DNA of 64,000 nucleotides from Chloroflexota bacterium (lineage in GTDB: Bacteria > Chloroflexota > Anaerolineae > 4572-78 > J111). Below the pieces are notes generated by a model. The model ran no database searches, had not been told where the DNA came from, and saw only the letters and a list, made by a program, of their open reading frames with translations. Shown piece after piece: positions 22,061 to 32,017 of the stretch. Each line of letters opens with the position of its first letter. The stretch's first letter is position 1. The DNA lies in contig BOKF01000009.1 in assembly GCA_016860845.1 (NCBI GenBank), positions 186,001-250,000 of the forward strand, in the 5' to 3' direction. The position numbers were made by a program, and so were the translations under genes.

Positions 22061-23557
22061 ATGGCTAACGAATTCTTAGGTCTTACCGGAATTTCTAAAT
22101 CTTTTGCCGGCGTCCACGCGCTGCGGAATGTTGATCTGACCATCGAGCAGGGCCGGATTCATTGCTTGGTTGGGGAAAATGGGAGTGGTAAATCAACCCT
22201 GATCAAAATTATCGCCGGGGTATATGAACGGGATAGCGGCTCCGTTGTTATCAATGGGAAGGAATTCGAACATTTTCACCCCATTGACGCCATTCGTGAG
22301 GGCATCCAGGTTATTTATCAGGATTTTTCTCTTTTCCCCAATCTCACCGTGGCGGAGAACATTGCCCTGAACAGAGAACTGGCCGATGGGCGCCGCCTGG
22401 TGAACTGGCGGCATGTCCACGATATTGCGGCTAATGCTCTGGCTCAAATTGAGGTGAATATCCCCCTTGATGTAACCGTTGGCGAGGTATCGGTCGCTAA
22501 TAAGCAACTCATCGCCATTGCCAAAGCCTTACGCCAGAGAGCGCGGCTCATCATTATGGATGAGCCAACCAGCGCGCTGACCGAGCGGGAAATCCGGGTG
22601 TTGTTTGCGGTGATTCGGAAATTGCAGGAGCGACAAAATATTGCCTTTCTTTTCGTTAGTCACAAACTGAACGAAGTTTTGGAGATTTCTGAGAAGATTA
22701 TCGTCATCCGCAACGGCAAAATTGTCAGCGTGGGGGAGTGCAGTGAATATGACAGCGCCCGCTTAATCTATGAAATGACCGGGCATACCATCACCGAAAA
22801 AGTCTATGATTTCGAACCCAACTTGAGCCAGCCGGCCTTGTTCAAGGTTGAAAATTTGAACGCTAACCGGGTGCTGAAGGACATCAATTTGGAATTACGA
22901 GCCGGGGAGATTGTCGGCGTAACCGGCCTCCTGGGTTCTGGCCGCACGGAACTGGCGCTGGCGCTTTATGGGATGCTCCCGATTGAGTCCGGCCGGATCT
23001 ATGTAGACCAAAAGCCCGTTGTCATTCACTCCAATCGAGACGCCATTGCGCATGGGATTGGCTATTTACCCGAAGATCGGCTGACCGAGGGCTTGTTTTT
23101 GGAACAATCGGTGGCGCGGAATGTAGTGGTGCGCACCATCGGCAACTTACGAGACGCCCTGGGGTTGACCGATCCCAGAAAAATTAACGGGCAGGTAAAC
23201 CAGTGGGTTGAGGGGCTGCGGATCAAGACCTCGAACCCGGCCTTGCCTGTCAAAACGTTATCCGGCGGTAATCAGCAGCGGGTGGTTCTGGCCAAGTGGC
23301 TGGCCAGTAAGCCGAAGGTCATGATTTTAAATGGCCCTACGGTCGGCGTGGATGTAGGCTCCAAAGGTGAACTCCACAGTTTAATGAAGGAGTTAGCGGG
23401 TGAAGGGATGGGTTTGTTAGTAATTTCTGATGACATCCCCGAGCTGTTGCAAACATGCAATCGAATTTTGCTCATGCGCCACGGACGCATCGTCGAGGAA
23501 ATCAGATCAAAAGATACGAATGCAAATGAACTCTCTGCCAAACTCATTGAGGACTAA
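22061..23557 (+). CDS. Sugar ABC importer ATPase, two nucleotide-binding domains
   Basis: A 498-residue CUT2-type double ATPase. Domain 1 (1-245) has [14 protein letters not shown], a family-typical relaxed signature [13 protein letters not shown] and Walker [13 protein letters not shown]. Domain 2 (255-498) has the expected non-canonical P-loop [10 protein letters not shown] and a good signature [15 protein letters not shown]. Its Walker B is altered to [14 protein letters not shown] (about residue 417-430), with Asn for Asp and Gly for the catalytic Glu. Domain 2 is therefore unlikely to hydrolyse ATP at its own site. The GTG start of the permease follows 4 bp after the stop. Confidence 0.9.
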   Translation: MANEFLGLTGISKSFAGVHALRNVDLTIEQGRIHCLVGENGSGKSTLIKIIAGVYERDSGSVVINGKEFEHFHPIDAIREGIQVIYQDFSLFPNLTVAENIALNRELADGRRLVNWRHVHDIAANALAQIEVNIPLDVTVGEVSVANKQLIAIAKALRQRARLIIMDEPTSALTEREIRVLFAVIRKLQERQNIAFLFVSHKLNEVLEISEKIIVIRNGKIVSVGECSEYDSARLIYEMTGHTITEKVYDFEPNLSQPALFKVENLNANRVLKDINLELRAGEIVGVTGLLGSGRTELALALYGMLPIESGRIYVDQKPVVIHSNRDAIAHGIGYLPEDRLTEGLFLEQSVARNVVVRTIGNLRDALGLTDPRKINGQVNQWVEGLRIKTSNPALPVKTLSGGNQQRVVLAKWLASKPKVMILNGPTVGVDVGSKGELHSLMKELAGEGMGLLVISDDIPELLQTCNRILLMRHGRIVEEIRSKDTNANELSAKLIED

Positions 23558-23561
23558 CAAG

Positions 23562-24560
23562 GTGAAGCGTCTTCTGCGTCGAAACGAAACTTTGGTGGCC
23601 GTGACCCTGGTTATCCTTTGTCTGGTCATCGGTTTGAATAACCCAACCTTTTTTACCGTTGGTAATGTTTTTACCCTGCTGCGCAGCAGCATTGTCACCG
23701 GTATCTTTGCTATGGCCGTGCTCATTGTGATCATTTCGGGTGGGATTGATGTTTCCTTCACCGCTATCGGCGTTTTTGCCCTCTATTCCACGGTCAAGCT
23801 GATGCTCAGTTTTGCCCCGGATGCCTCAATTTGGGTGGCCTTTATCATTGCGGCGATCATTGGGCTTGGCCTGGGCTTGATTAATGCCTTTTTCATCGCC
23901 CAGTTCAAGCTGCCGACACTCATCGTCACCCTGGGAACGTTAAGTATGTTCCATGGTTTTTTACTTTTTGCCATTGGCAATCAAATTATCCGTGATGTTC
24001 CACCAGCTTTAACCGAGTTCGCCCGGGCAGCGGTGATCCAGCTCCCCCAAGAACGCGGGACGGCTAACCTGCACCCGGCTGTATTTCTCCTGATCGCTAT
24101 TGTGATTATGGTATGGTTGTTGCTCAGGTATACCATGCTGGGGCGCGGTATCTATGCTTTGGGCGGCGCACGCGAAGCCGCCGAACGGGCCGGCTTCAAT
24201 GTGACCCAAATTCAATATTTTATCTATAGCTTTGTCGGCCTGGTATCCGGCATCGCCGGGATGACGTTTGGCGCCTTGGCCCGTCAGGCCAATCCGCAGG
24301 ATATTGTCGGGATGGAACTGAACGTTATCGCTGCGGTGGTTCTGGGCGGCGCTTATCTGACCGGCGGCCGGGGCACGGTCATTGGGACGCTTCTGGGCGT
24401 CATCCTGGTGGTGATTGCCAACAACAGTTTGATTCTCATCGGGGTGCCTACGGTCTGGCAGCGGGTGGTTATTGGGATTATCATCCTGGTAGGTACCGGC
24501 ATACCGGCGATCCAGGAACGTCGAGCCGGTAAGGCCACGGCTGGTTTGGCGGAGGCGTAG
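23562..24560 (+). CDS. Sugar ABC importer permease 1
   Basis: A 332-residue CUT2/BPD_transp_2 permease with about 9-10 membrane segments. I chose the GTG at 23562 because GAGGA lies 8 nt before it; in-frame ATGs inside the ATPase gene lack a ribosome site. Typical family elements are [58 protein letters not shown] and [20 protein letters not shown]. It pairs with the permease encoded directly after it to form the channel. Confidence 0.88.
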   Translation: MKRLLRRNETLVAVTLVILCLVIGLNNPTFFTVGNVFTLLRSSIVTGIFAMAVLIVIISGGIDVSFTAIGVFALYSTVKLMLSFAPDASIWVAFIIAAIIGLGLGLINAFFIAQFKLPTLIVTLGTLSMFHGFLLFAIGNQIIRDVPPALTEFARAAVIQLPQERGTANLHPAVFLLIAIVIMVWLLLRYTMLGRGIYALGGAREAAERAGFNVTQIQYFIYSFVGLVSGIAGMTFGALARQANPQDIVGMELNVIAAVVLGGAYLTGGRGTVIGTLLGVILVVIANNSLILIGVPTVWQRVVIGIIILVGTGIPAIQERRAGKATAGLAEA

Positions 24561-24562
24561 TT

Positions 24563-25627
24563 ATGAATCAAACAGTTTCACGCAAACCAACCTCCATAAG
24601 CCTGCCTTTTGATTTTTACACGCTCCGCTTGTTTGTCATCGCCCTGGTTATCTTCGTCGCCTTTAGTTTGCTGCTGCCGGGCAAATTCTTCACGGTGCGC
24701 AATATGCAGTCAATGGCAGTGCAGTTGCCAGAGTTTGGCATCCTGGCGTTTGCTATTTTGATCACCATGTTGACGGGAGGCATTGATCTTTCCATTGTGG
24801 GGACGGCCAACCTCTCGGCGATCGTAGCCGCGATGATTCTGACCGGGCTGACCGGCAATGAAGGCGCTGCGCCCGGCGTGCCGCTCGTGGTCGCTATCCT
24901 CGTATCAATGCTAGGAGCGCTGCTGGTGGGATCAATCTGCGGTTTAATTAATGGATTTCTGGTGTCGCGCATCGGTATCACCCCGATTTTGGCCACGCTG
25001 GGTACAGGCGCTATTTACACCGGCCTTTCTTTTGTCATCACGGGAGGCCCGGCCATCACCACCACCCAGTTGGCGTTCATCGGCAATGACTCGATCCTGG
25101 GGCTGCCGATTCCCATCATCGTGTTTATTTTTGTCGTCATTGCTTTTGCCATCCTCCTGAATCGAACCGTGTTTGGTTTCAATGTTTTTATGTTGGGGAC
25201 AAATCCTACGGCGGCGCTTTTTTCCGGCATCAACAGCAACAGCGTCCTGCTGCGGACCTATTGGCTGGCCGGTTTGATCGCCGGCATGGCCGGTATTATC
25301 TTTCTGGCCCGCACCAATTCAGCCAAACCAGACTTTGGGGCATCCTTCATTTTGCTAACGGTTCTGATTGCCATCCTGGGAGGCGTGAGGTATACCGGCG
25401 GTTTTGGCACGGTTTCGGGACTGGTACTGGCTGTGCTCAGTATTCAGATTCTTTCCACCGGCTTGAACATGTTGATGCTGGAATGGTTCCCTTCCAGCGC
25501 CGCTATTTTCTTCCGCCAGTTTGCCTGGGGTGGGTTGCTTTTGATAGCAATGGTCCTCAATTACTACTCGGAAAAACGGCGGAGCCGACAACCAAGTTCA
25601 AAGCAGTCGAACGAGTCATCCTCATAA
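24563..25627 (+). CDS. Sugar ABC importer permease 2
   Basis: A 354-residue permease of the same family as its neighbour, which ends 2 bp before it. Elements seen are [55 protein letters not shown] and [18 protein letters not shown]. About 10 membrane segments are predicted. Two different permeases and one double ATPase make a complete heterodimeric CUT2 importer, as for AI-2 or rhamnose. Confidence 0.88.
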   Translation: MNQTVSRKPTSISLPFDFYTLRLFVIALVIFVAFSLLLPGKFFTVRNMQSMAVQLPEFGILAFAILITMLTGGIDLSIVGTANLSAIVAAMILTGLTGNEGAAPGVPLVVAILVSMLGALLVGSICGLINGFLVSRIGITPILATLGTGAIYTGLSFVITGGPAITTTQLAFIGNDSILGLPIPIIVFIFVVIAFAILLNRTVFGFNVFMLGTNPTAALFSGINSNSVLLRTYWLAGLIAGMAGIIFLARTNSAKPDFGASFILLTVLIAILGGVRYTGGFGTVSGLVLAVLSIQILSTGLNMLMLEWFPSSAAIFFRQFAWGGLLLIAMVLNYYSEKRRSRQPSSKQSNESSS

Positions 25628-25658
25628 AAATTTATTCTACTCAAGAAGGTGTCCACTG

Positions 25659-26549
25659 ATGAAAAAAATCGCATATCTTGGTTTAGGGATTATGGGCCGG
25701 GGCATGGCTGGCAACCTGCTCAAGGCCGGTTACGAGGTGACGGTCTGGAACCGGACCCCGGAACGCGCTGCCCCGCTGGTGGCGCAGGGAGCCAAACAGG
25801 CTGATTCACCCGCTCAAGCCGCCGCCGGAGCCGAGGTCATTATGTACTGCCTCAGCGACGATAAATCTGTGGAAGACCTGGTCTTTGGCAGCGGCAATTT
25901 GCTTGCGAACGTGCGCCAGGGCCAGATTGTGGTGGATATGACCACCTGTCACCCCGACACCACCCGCAAAGAGGCCGCCGCCTACGCCGAAAAAGGGGTA
26001 GAGTTTCTCGACGCGCCGGTGTTTGGCAGCAAGAACGAGGCGGCCAACGGCGGTCTGTGGATTGTGGTCGGCGGGAAAAAAGAATTGTTTGAGCAGGTCA
26101 AGCCGACCCTGGACGTGCTGAGTGAAACAACCCACTACATGGGCGGCACGGCCATGGGCACTTCGATGAAACTGGTCGGCAACCTGGTGGTTGCATCCCA
26201 GTTGGAGGCGTTGGGCGAGGCCATGATCCTGGCGACCAAAGCCGGCCTCAACCCGGAGGATGTGCTGGGCGTGCTGCATGTGACCGATTTCAAATCGCCC
26301 ATCTTCGACGGCGTGGGCCAGGCTCTGATCAACCGCGACTTTAGCACGCACTTCGCCCTGAAACTGATGCTTAAAGACGCCCACCTGATTTCCCGTTTTG
26401 CCCAGGATTTGAACGTGCCGATCCCGGCCTCAGCCGCTACCCGCGAGGTCATCAAGGCCGCGGTCAACAAGGGCTGGGGCGAGTTGAACGCTTCGGCCTT
26501 TATCCAGGCTCTGGAAGAGCTGGCCGGGGTGCAGGTGAAAAAGCAGTAG
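25659..26549 (+). CDS. NAD(P)-dependent beta-hydroxyacid dehydrogenase (HIBADH family)
   Basis: A 296-residue enzyme. The Rossmann motif is [20 protein letters not shown] (5-24), followed by VWNRTPER. The substrate loop [17 protein letters not shown] and the catalytic Lys in [20 protein letters not shown] are present. The family includes tartronate semialdehyde reductase, 3-hydroxyisobutyrate dehydrogenase and succinic semialdehyde reductase. NRT after the second strand suggests NADP use. In this operon it probably oxidises or reduces a short sugar acid or aldehyde. The gene is 31 bp after the permease. Confidence 0.88.
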   Translation: MKKIAYLGLGIMGRGMAGNLLKAGYEVTVWNRTPERAAPLVAQGAKQADSPAQAAAGAEVIMYCLSDDKSVEDLVFGSGNLLANVRQGQIVVDMTTCHPDTTRKEAAAYAEKGVEFLDAPVFGSKNEAANGGLWIVVGGKKELFEQVKPTLDVLSETTHYMGGTAMGTSMKLVGNLVVASQLEALGEAMILATKAGLNPEDVLGVLHVTDFKSPIFDGVGQALINRDFSTHFALKLMLKDAHLISRFAQDLNVPIPASAATREVIKAAVNKGWGELNASAFIQALEELAGVQVKKQ

Positions 26550-26588
26550 TATCTGCTCGTCTCGTTAAAACTTCTCGAACTTTTACAG

Positions 26589-26643
26589 TTGTCAACAAGT
26601 TTGTCTAATGATATAATCATCGTATCTTTTTTGTAGATACGAT
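26589..26643 (+). promoter_or_regulatory. Promoter and palindromic operator of the mazEF pair
   Basis: TTGTCA (26589-26594), a 17-bp spacer and TATAAT (26612-26617). The operator ATCGTATCT (26619-26627) and its exact complement AGATACGAT (26635-26643) lie over the start point, as expected for repression by the antitoxin. Confidence 0.75.
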
Positions 26644-26664
26644 ACTGACTGTGGAGAGCAGAAT

Positions 26665-26910
26665 ATGATGCAAGCGCGAGTGCAAAAATGGGGCAATAGT
26701 CTGGCTGTTCGTATTCCTAAACCCTTTGCCCTGGAAATTGGGCTGGAAAAAAATACCCTCGTTACCGTTTCTATTTCGGAAGGTAAATTATTACTTGAGC
26801 CAATAATTGAACCCAAATATACGCTCGAACAAATGTTAGCCGAAGTGACTGAGGATAATCTGCACCACGAAGTTGAGACAGGTGAAGCTGTAGGTAACGA
26901 GGTGTGGTGA
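26665..26910 (+). CDS. mazE: MazE-like antitoxin (SpoVT/AbrB fold)
   Basis: An 81-residue protein. Residues 3-48 form the swapped-hairpin DNA-binding domain: [20 protein letters not shown], then [20 protein letters not shown]. The acidic tail ([27 protein letters not shown]) is the usual flexible part that binds and blocks the toxin. It should repress its own promoter through the palindrome at 26619-26643. The toxin gene starts 4 bp after its stop. Confidence 0.9.
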   Translation: MMQARVQKWGNSLAVRIPKPFALEIGLEKNTLVTVSISEGKLLLEPIIEPKYTLEQMLAEVTEDNLHHEVETGEAVGNEVW

Positions 26911-26914
26911 AAAG

Positions 26915-27247
26915 ATGGCTTATGTCCCTGAACGAGGTGATGCGGTGTGGTTAAGTTTTACACCCCAAGCCGGTCACGAACAAGCTGGACGACGCCCCGC
27001 GATTGTATTATCCCCAAAATCTTATAATCAGAAGGTGGGTTTGGCGATTTTTTGTCCGATTACGAACCAGATCAAGGGCTATCCGTTTGAGGTGATGTTA
27101 CCAAAAGAGGTCGGCGTGACGGGCGTAATTTTATCAGATCAGGTGAAGAGTTTAGATTGGCGGGTCAGAAAAGCAGAATTTATTGGTTCATTGCCAGAGG
27201 AAGTGATAAACGAAGTCTTGGCAAAACTGGGTATCCTGTTGGAATAA
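26915..27247 (+). CDS. mazF: MazF-family mRNA interferase toxin
   Basis: A 110-residue protein with the PemK/MazF SH3-like barrel: YVPERGDAVWLSFTPQAGHE, then GRRPAIVLSPKSYN, FCPITNQIKGYPFEVML, GVILSDQVKSLDWRVRKAEF. The Arg in GRRPA and the Thr/Ser in strand regions fit the RNA-cleavage site of active members. It is complete and coupled to the antitoxin. The pair sits between the dehydrogenase and FGGY kinase genes of the carbohydrate operon, so it may have been inserted there. Confidence 0.9.
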   Translation: MAYVPERGDAVWLSFTPQAGHEQAGRRPAIVLSPKSYNQKVGLAIFCPITNQIKGYPFEVMLPKEVGVTGVILSDQVKSLDWRVRKAEFIGSLPEEVINEVLAKLGILLE

Positions 27248-27344
27248 GAGAGATGGGTCAGCACGAGCCAGCAGCACCCCACCCACACCCTCTTTCTGAC
27301 GACTGGTTACTGACGACTGACAGCTATTTTCAGAGGTGATTTGT

Positions 27345-28898
27345 ATGCCAGGACCTTACATAATCGGCATTGACTTTGGCACCGAAAGCGTGCGCGTGGG
27401 CATCTTTGATGGGGCCGGACAGCCGGTCGCCTTTGCTTCGCAGGAGTACCCGCTCTACCATCCCCACCCCGGCTGGGCCGAGCAGAAACCCGACGAGTGG
27501 TGGGCGGCGCTGGTCCGGGCAACGCGGGCCGTGCTGGAAAAAAGCGGCGTGGCCAAAGAAGAAATCGCCGGCCTGGGGGCGGACTGCACCAGTTGCACCG
27601 TCGTGCCGATGGATGAAAAATTCCAGCCCCTGCGCCCCGCTATTATCTGGATGGATGTCCGCGCTGCCGACCAGGCGCGCCGCATCGCTGCCAGCGGTCA
27701 CCCGGCCCTCAAATACAACGGCTTTGGCAATGTCTCTGCCGAGTGGCTGCCCTGCAAAACCCTCTGGTTCAAGGAAAATGAGCCGGAGCTGTACCGCCAG
27801 GCGGCTTACGTGGGCGAGTTTATTGACTGGCTGACCTACCGCCTGACCGGCGAATGGGTGGCCAGCATCAACAACACCAGCATTCGCTGGTATTACGACC
27901 GGGCCGAAGGCGGCTGGCCGGAGAGCTTTTACGAACAAATTGGCCTGGGGGATTTGATCCCGAAATTCCCGCCTAAAGTGCTGGACATGGGGGTTGTCGC
28001 CGGGAGACTGCGCCCGGACGTGGCCAACGAACTCGGCTTGCCGGCGGGCATCCCGGTGGCCGAAGGCGGAGCGGACGCTTTCGTGGCGATGGTCGGCCTG
28101 AATGTGCTCCGGCCCGGCCAGATGGCCTTCATCACCGGCTCGTCGCACCTAACCCTGGGCCAGAGCGCCCAGCCTTTACACGCGCGGGGCATCTTCGGCG
28201 CGTACACCGACGCCGTGCTGCCCGGCCAGTATACCGTGGAAGGCGGCCAGGTCTCGACCGGCTCGGTGGTCAAGTGGTTCAAAGAAAACTTCTGCGGCAG
28301 GGAAACGGCTCAGGCGGCAGCGCGGGGGGTGGACGTGTACACCGTCCTCGACGAGCTAGCCGCGCCGATACCGCCCGGCTCAGAGGGGCTGATCGTGCTG
28401 GATTACTGGCAGGGGAATCGCACCCCCTATGTTGACCCGGAAGCGCGGGGGATCATGCGCGGGCTGTCACTCAAGCACACTACGGGTCACATGTTCCGGG
28501 CCATCATCGAAGGCATTGCCTACGGCACAGAGCATATTTTACGGACCTTCCGCCAGAATGGCTATGTGGTGGAGGAGATGGTCGCTGCCGGCGGGCCAAC
28601 CAAAAGCCCGCTGTGGATGCAAATTCACGCCGATGTCAGCAATGTACCGATCACCCTCACCCGTGTGCCCGATGGCCCGGCCCTGGGTTCGGCTATTTTA
28701 GGCGCGGTGGCTGCCGGTCTCTACCCCGACGTGCAAACCGCTGCTGGCAAAATGGTTCAGGTCCGCAGCCGGATTGAGCCAAACCCTGCAGTACACCAGG
28801 CGTATCAGTTTTACGTTGACCAGTACATCAACACCTACCCGCCGCTGCAAGAACTAACCCATGCCCTGACTCGCCACGTCGAGGCGCAGAAGAAGTAG
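27345..28898 (+). CDS. FGGY-family carbohydrate kinase
   Basis: A 517-residue kinase. I chose the ATG at 27345 because AGAGGTGA lies just before it. The N-terminal ATPase fold begins YIIGIDFGTESVRVGIFD. Sugar-site elements are GWAEQKPDEWW, IIWMDVRAADQARR and VAEGGADAFVAMVGL with the likely catalytic Asp. The C-terminal domain has MVAAGGPTKSPLWMQIHADV and DGPALGSAILGAV. The sequence is of the ribulokinase/D-ribulose kinase side of the family rather than xylulokinase or glycerol kinase; this is my impression, not a search result. It ends the operon before a clear terminator. Confidence 0.88.
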   Translation: MPGPYIIGIDFGTESVRVGIFDGAGQPVAFASQEYPLYHPHPGWAEQKPDEWWAALVRATRAVLEKSGVAKEEIAGLGADCTSCTVVPMDEKFQPLRPAIIWMDVRAADQARRIAASGHPALKYNGFGNVSAEWLPCKTLWFKENEPELYRQAAYVGEFIDWLTYRLTGEWVASINNTSIRWYYDRAEGGWPESFYEQIGLGDLIPKFPPKVLDMGVVAGRLRPDVANELGLPAGIPVAEGGADAFVAMVGLNVLRPGQMAFITGSSHLTLGQSAQPLHARGIFGAYTDAVLPGQYTVEGGQVSTGSVVKWFKENFCGRETAQAAARGVDVYTVLDELAAPIPPGSEGLIVLDYWQGNRTPYVDPEARGIMRGLSLKHTTGHMFRAIIEGIAYGTEHILRTFRQNGYVVEEMVAAGGPTKSPLWMQIHADVSNVPITLTRVPDGPALGSAILGAVAAGLYPDVQTAAGKMVQVRSRIEPNPAVHQAYQFYVDQYINTYPPLQELTHALTRHVEAQKK

Positions 28899-28929
28899 GC
28901 TTCACCCCTTCTTCATAAGTTGATTGACC

Positions 28930-28958
28930 AAAAGAGCTACGCCTTGTAGCTCTTTTTT
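28930..28958 (+). terminator. Rho-independent terminator of the carbohydrate operon
   Basis: AAAGAGCTAC, loop GCCTT, GTAGCTCTTTTTT. Confidence 0.92.
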
Positions 28959-29051
28959 ATTTCCAGAAATCATCCAGGTGGGTATAGCCGATCAGGCGTT
29001 AGCGGTGTTAAGCTTGGAGCGCGTTGAACAATCAAGCGAAGGAGCCTTACT

Positions 29052-29345
29052 ATGACCGAGAAAGAACTCTACCAGGCCAACATTGAAGCACAACTCAAAG
29101 ATTGGCTCGCCGGAATTGGAAAATTAAAGGATAAATTTAGCCAGGCTGGAGCTAAAGGCCGGAGTGATGAGCAGCTCCAGGTCCTGTCCCGGAACCTGGA
29201 AGAGATCGAGAGAAAGTTGGCCCAAGTGATTCAGGCGGATGAAGGACAATGGGAGGCGTATAAGGTTGAGTTAGATGAAGCTCTGGTATCGTGGCGGTAC
29301 AATTACGAGCAAGCTCAGGCAGATATATTAAAAACCGACGAGTAA
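29052..29345 (+). CDS. Small coiled-coil protein
   Basis: A 97-residue, almost fully helical acidic protein: YQANIEAQLKDWLAGIGKLK, then LQVLSRNLEEIERKLAQVIQ and EDEALVSWRYNYEQAQADIL-like helices. The ATG follows AAGGAG. It has no Cys and no membrane segment. Similar short coiled-coil proteins occur in many bacteria without a firm function. It stands alone and converges with the peptidase gene. Confidence 0.65.
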   Translation: MTEKELYQANIEAQLKDWLAGIGKLKDKFSQAGAKGRSDEQLQVLSRNLEEIERKLAQVIQADEGQWEAYKVELDEALVSWRYNYEQAQADILKTDE

Positions 29346-29359
29346 AGCCGAAGCGCACA

Positions 29360-30490
29360 TTACTCCAACTGTACCAACAACTCCGCTACAAGCGCCGCCC
29401 GCAGCGGCAAAGCGTCCAAAACGACGTACTCAGACAGGGCATGAGCGCCATAGCCTAACGCGCCCAGCCCGTCGAGGGTCGGCACCCCCAGCGCAGAAGT
29501 AAAGTTGCCATCGCTGCCGCCGCCTGAGCCAATTTTGCCTACCTCAAACCCCAATCCTTGGGCAACAGTGCGGGCCTTTTCGAAGAGGTCCAGACCGCCC
29601 GGTGTCTCCTCAAAGGGCCAGCGATTGATGCCGCCGGTCACTCGCACCTGGCAGCCGGGTAGCTGCGGCGACAAATTCAGAATTCTTTGGGTCAATGCTT
29701 CACCATCAGCCCGAGTCATCACCCGTAAATCAATTTCCGCGCGGGCGTGCGGAGCAATAACGTTAGAGCGTTCACCGCCGGAAATCACGCCGACATTAAC
29801 GGTGATGCCGTGGGTCAGGTCGGTCATCGCGTGCAAGATTTGAATCTGGCGGGCCAACTCCTCAATGGCGCTGGCGCCCTTCTCTGGGTCAACACCGGCA
29901 TGCGCGGCCACGCCTGTAACTTCCAGCTCAAAACGGCCTACCCCTTTGCGCCAGGTAGTCAGCGGCCCATTGCGGGAGCCTTCCAGAACCAGGCAGTAGC
30001 TGCTCCGGTGAGCCTCTGCCTCAATCAGCTCGCGCGAGGTCGGGCTGCCAATCTCTTCATCGCTCGTGAGCAGGTAGACCAGTTTATGCTGCGGCTGCAA
30101 GCCCAGCTTATGAATGCCCTGTAAGGCAAACAAGCCATTAAGTGTACCGGCCTTCATATCGTAGACACCCGGACCCTGACCGTGTCCGCTTTCAATAGAG
30201 AAGGGACGCTTTTTAGCCTCGCCCAGGGGCCAGACGGTGTCGAAGTGGCAGAGGACCAATATTTGCCGCTCACCTGCCCCATAAGTGATGATGTAATGAT
30301 CGCCCATTTCCGGCTGCCGGTGAATTGCGGCCAATGTTCCACCCGCTTCCACAAAAGCCTGGGCCATCATTTGGCCCATAATATCTACGGCGACTTTGTC
30401 ATAAGTCGGCGAGTCCTGATTGACCCACTGGGCTAACCGTTCCACCATGGCCGCCTGTTGGTTGGAGAGATAATCTAAAATTTTACTCAT
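29360..30490 (-). CDS. M20-family metallopeptidase (carboxypeptidase G2-like)
   Basis: A 376-residue enzyme. Zinc ligands and catalytic residues of M20 are visible: LCHFDTVWP (His, Asp), GVYDMKAG (bridging Asp), TSDEEIGSPTS (catalytic Glu and ligand Glu), VLEGSR and the late GYGAHALSEYV (His). The dimerisation domain has GVAAHAGVDPEKGASAIEEL. The closest known style is glutamate carboxypeptidase, which removes C-terminal Glu from peptides or folates. It has no signal peptide. Its start overlaps the stop of the acetyltransferase gene by 4 bp, so the two are coupled. Confidence 0.88.
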   Translation of the reverse strand: MSKILDYLSNQQAAMVERLAQWVNQDSPTYDKVAVDIMGQMMAQAFVEAGGTLAAIHRQPEMGDHYIITYGAGERQILVLCHFDTVWPLGEAKKRPFSIESGHGQGPGVYDMKAGTLNGLFALQGIHKLGLQPQHKLVYLLTSDEEIGSPTSRELIEAEAHRSSYCLVLEGSRNGPLTTWRKGVGRFELEVTGVAAHAGVDPEKGASAIEELARQIQILHAMTDLTHGITVNVGVISGGERSNVIAPHARAEIDLRVMTRADGEALTQRILNLSPQLPGCQVRVTGGINRWPFEETPGGLDLFEKARTVAQGLGFEVGKIGSGGGSDGNFTSALGVPTLDGLGALGYGAHALSEYVVLDALPLRAALVAELLVQLE

Positions 30491-31053
30491 GTTTCGAGGT
30501 CTTTAGCCGAAATGGGCCGGGTATACTCAGCCATAATCACAATTTGCGTACCCAGAAACTGGCCGTGATTCTGGTGAAAAACGAACCCATGGCCTTGGTA
30601 AAACTTACGGGCCGGGGTATTGCTGGCCTGGACGGAGACAAAGCACTGCTGCATATGGGCTTTGGCCAGCGCTGCAAAGCCGGTTTTGAGAATAGCCGTA
30701 CCGATACCCTCGTGCTGGTACTCCGGCAGCACATAAAGCCGGACTAATTCGGCCCGGCGCTGCGTGGGGTGATAGCGCTGCAAAAAATGGCCAAAACCCA
30801 CCACCTCCTGATTCAATTCCGCCACGTAAAACCAATGACCCGGCGCGTCCACGGCGTCGGCCAGATTTTCGGGCCGGTAGGACCGCTCCAAAAATTCGCG
30901 CCGGTTTTCGGGGGCAATCGTTTGATTGTAGGTGGCGTCCCAGGTTATTCGGGCGACATGGGCCACCTGGGGCAGGTCGGCGAGGGTTACAAGCCTGATG
31001 GTTAAGCCCTCGGGTGGGCTTAACAAAAACAGGGGGTTCAGATTTTCTTCCAT
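30487..31053 (-). CDS. GNAT-family N-acetyltransferase
   Basis: A 188-residue protein. The acetyl-CoA loop is RLYVLPEYQHEGIGTAILKT (motif A, Q/HxGxG type). A GNAT beta-bulge region VVGFGHFLQRYHP comes before it, and FVSVQASNTPARKFYQGHGF (motif B) comes after. The first part, VTLADLPQVAHVARITWDAT, is the usual substrate side. The substrate is unknown; the coupled peptidase hints at an amino-acid derivative. Confidence 0.85.
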   Translation of the reverse strand: MEENLNPLFLLSPPEGLTIRLVTLADLPQVAHVARITWDATYNQTIAPENRREFLERSYRPENLADAVDAPGHWFYVAELNQEVVGFGHFLQRYHPTQRRAELVRLYVLPEYQHEGIGTAILKTGFAALAKAHMQQCFVSVQASNTPARKFYQGHGFVFHQNHGQFLGTQIVIMAEYTRPISAKDLET

Positions 31054-31129
31054 AATGAAAAGTCCTTCGGCTAAACTCTAATAATAACACACCTTGGGCT
31101 ATTAGAGAATTTTCCGAAAGGACTTCTGT

Positions 31130-32017
31130 TTATTCGTCACGTACGCCGGTTTCCCACGAAGAAAAATCGGAAGTGGTGGGCAAGGTGATACGCTCCAGCT
31201 TGTAGAGATTGGGCATTTGCGGTTCGGAACTGCGAGCAAAACCGGTCACAACATAACCATTTTTGAAGTAGGTTTCAAAAATGTCGCGGGTAGACTCGCG
31301 CCAGCCGCGAGCAATACCCAAATCCACTTTCTTAATTGAGTTCAGATCAGGCGGAATTTGGACCAGCAGCACATCGTCGTCCATCTCCAAATCTTGGGCC
31401 ATAGGCCGGGGCAAATTACCTTCCCAGGAGGCAAAGTTGACAAAGCGGTACTTCTCTTCGTTGAGCCAATTTTCAGCCCGCGGGCGCGGCTTGGTGCTGC
31501 GAATGCGCTCACGCACCCGGTCACTCATTAATTCCCACTCCAGCAAAAAGCGATCGGTGGAGAGACCTACTTGCAGAGGATTGTTGACTGCCCCATAGAT
31601 GTCGCGGGCATAATGGCGGACAATCCCACCCAATTTTTCAATGTTGAGGGTAGCGTTCTTACCCAGCAGCGGGTCGTAAGTCCAGACGATTAAGTCAATC
31701 CCCTGCCGGAGCATCTGGTCGCGCTGAGCCAGCTTGAGCTTCATGCCGATGCCCATTCCCTGGTACTGTGGCAAAACGCCCATCCGTTGGGAGAAATGGT
31801 ACAGCTTGGAGCCAGACATCCCCAGGTAGCCATATACAAAGCCGACCAATTCACCACCCACATAAGCGCCCAGCAGCACTCCCCCATTATGGGCTACGGA
31901 GATAAGCTGGGTATAGGGGAAAACCATCAAATCCGTGAAGCCCCAAGTAGCCCGTTGAATCTCGTGGCATTTGCGCAAATCGGTTAATGTATTGATGGAG
32001 CGAATTTTTACGTCCAT
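31130..32017 (-). CDS. GNAT-like predicted acetyltransferase (COG3375-type)
   Basis: A 295-residue protein. Residues 1-140 form a GNAT domain: IQRATWGFTDLMVFPYTQLI, GELVGFVYGYLG, RMGVLPQYQGMGIGMKLKLA, then LIVWTYDPLLGKNATLNIEK. The second half (LSTDRFLLEWELMSDRVRER, VLLVQIPPDL, GYVVTGFA) is the extension of a family annotated as predicted acetyltransferase with no settled substrate. It is read from its own promoter region, separate from the acetyltransferase/peptidase pair by a small hairpin gap. Confidence 0.82.
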   Translation of the reverse strand: MDVKIRSINTLTDLRKCHEIQRATWGFTDLMVFPYTQLISVAHNGGVLLGAYVGGELVGFVYGYLGMSGSKLYHFSQRMGVLPQYQGMGIGMKLKLAQRDQMLRQGIDLIVWTYDPLLGKNATLNIEKLGGIVRHYARDIYGAVNNPLQVGLSTDRFLLEWELMSDRVRERIRSTKPRPRAENWLNEEKYRFVNFASWEGNLPRPMAQDLEMDDDVLLVQIPPDLNSIKKVDLGIARGWRESTRDIFETYFKNGYVVTGFARSSEPQMPNLYKLERITLPTTSDFSSWETGVRDE

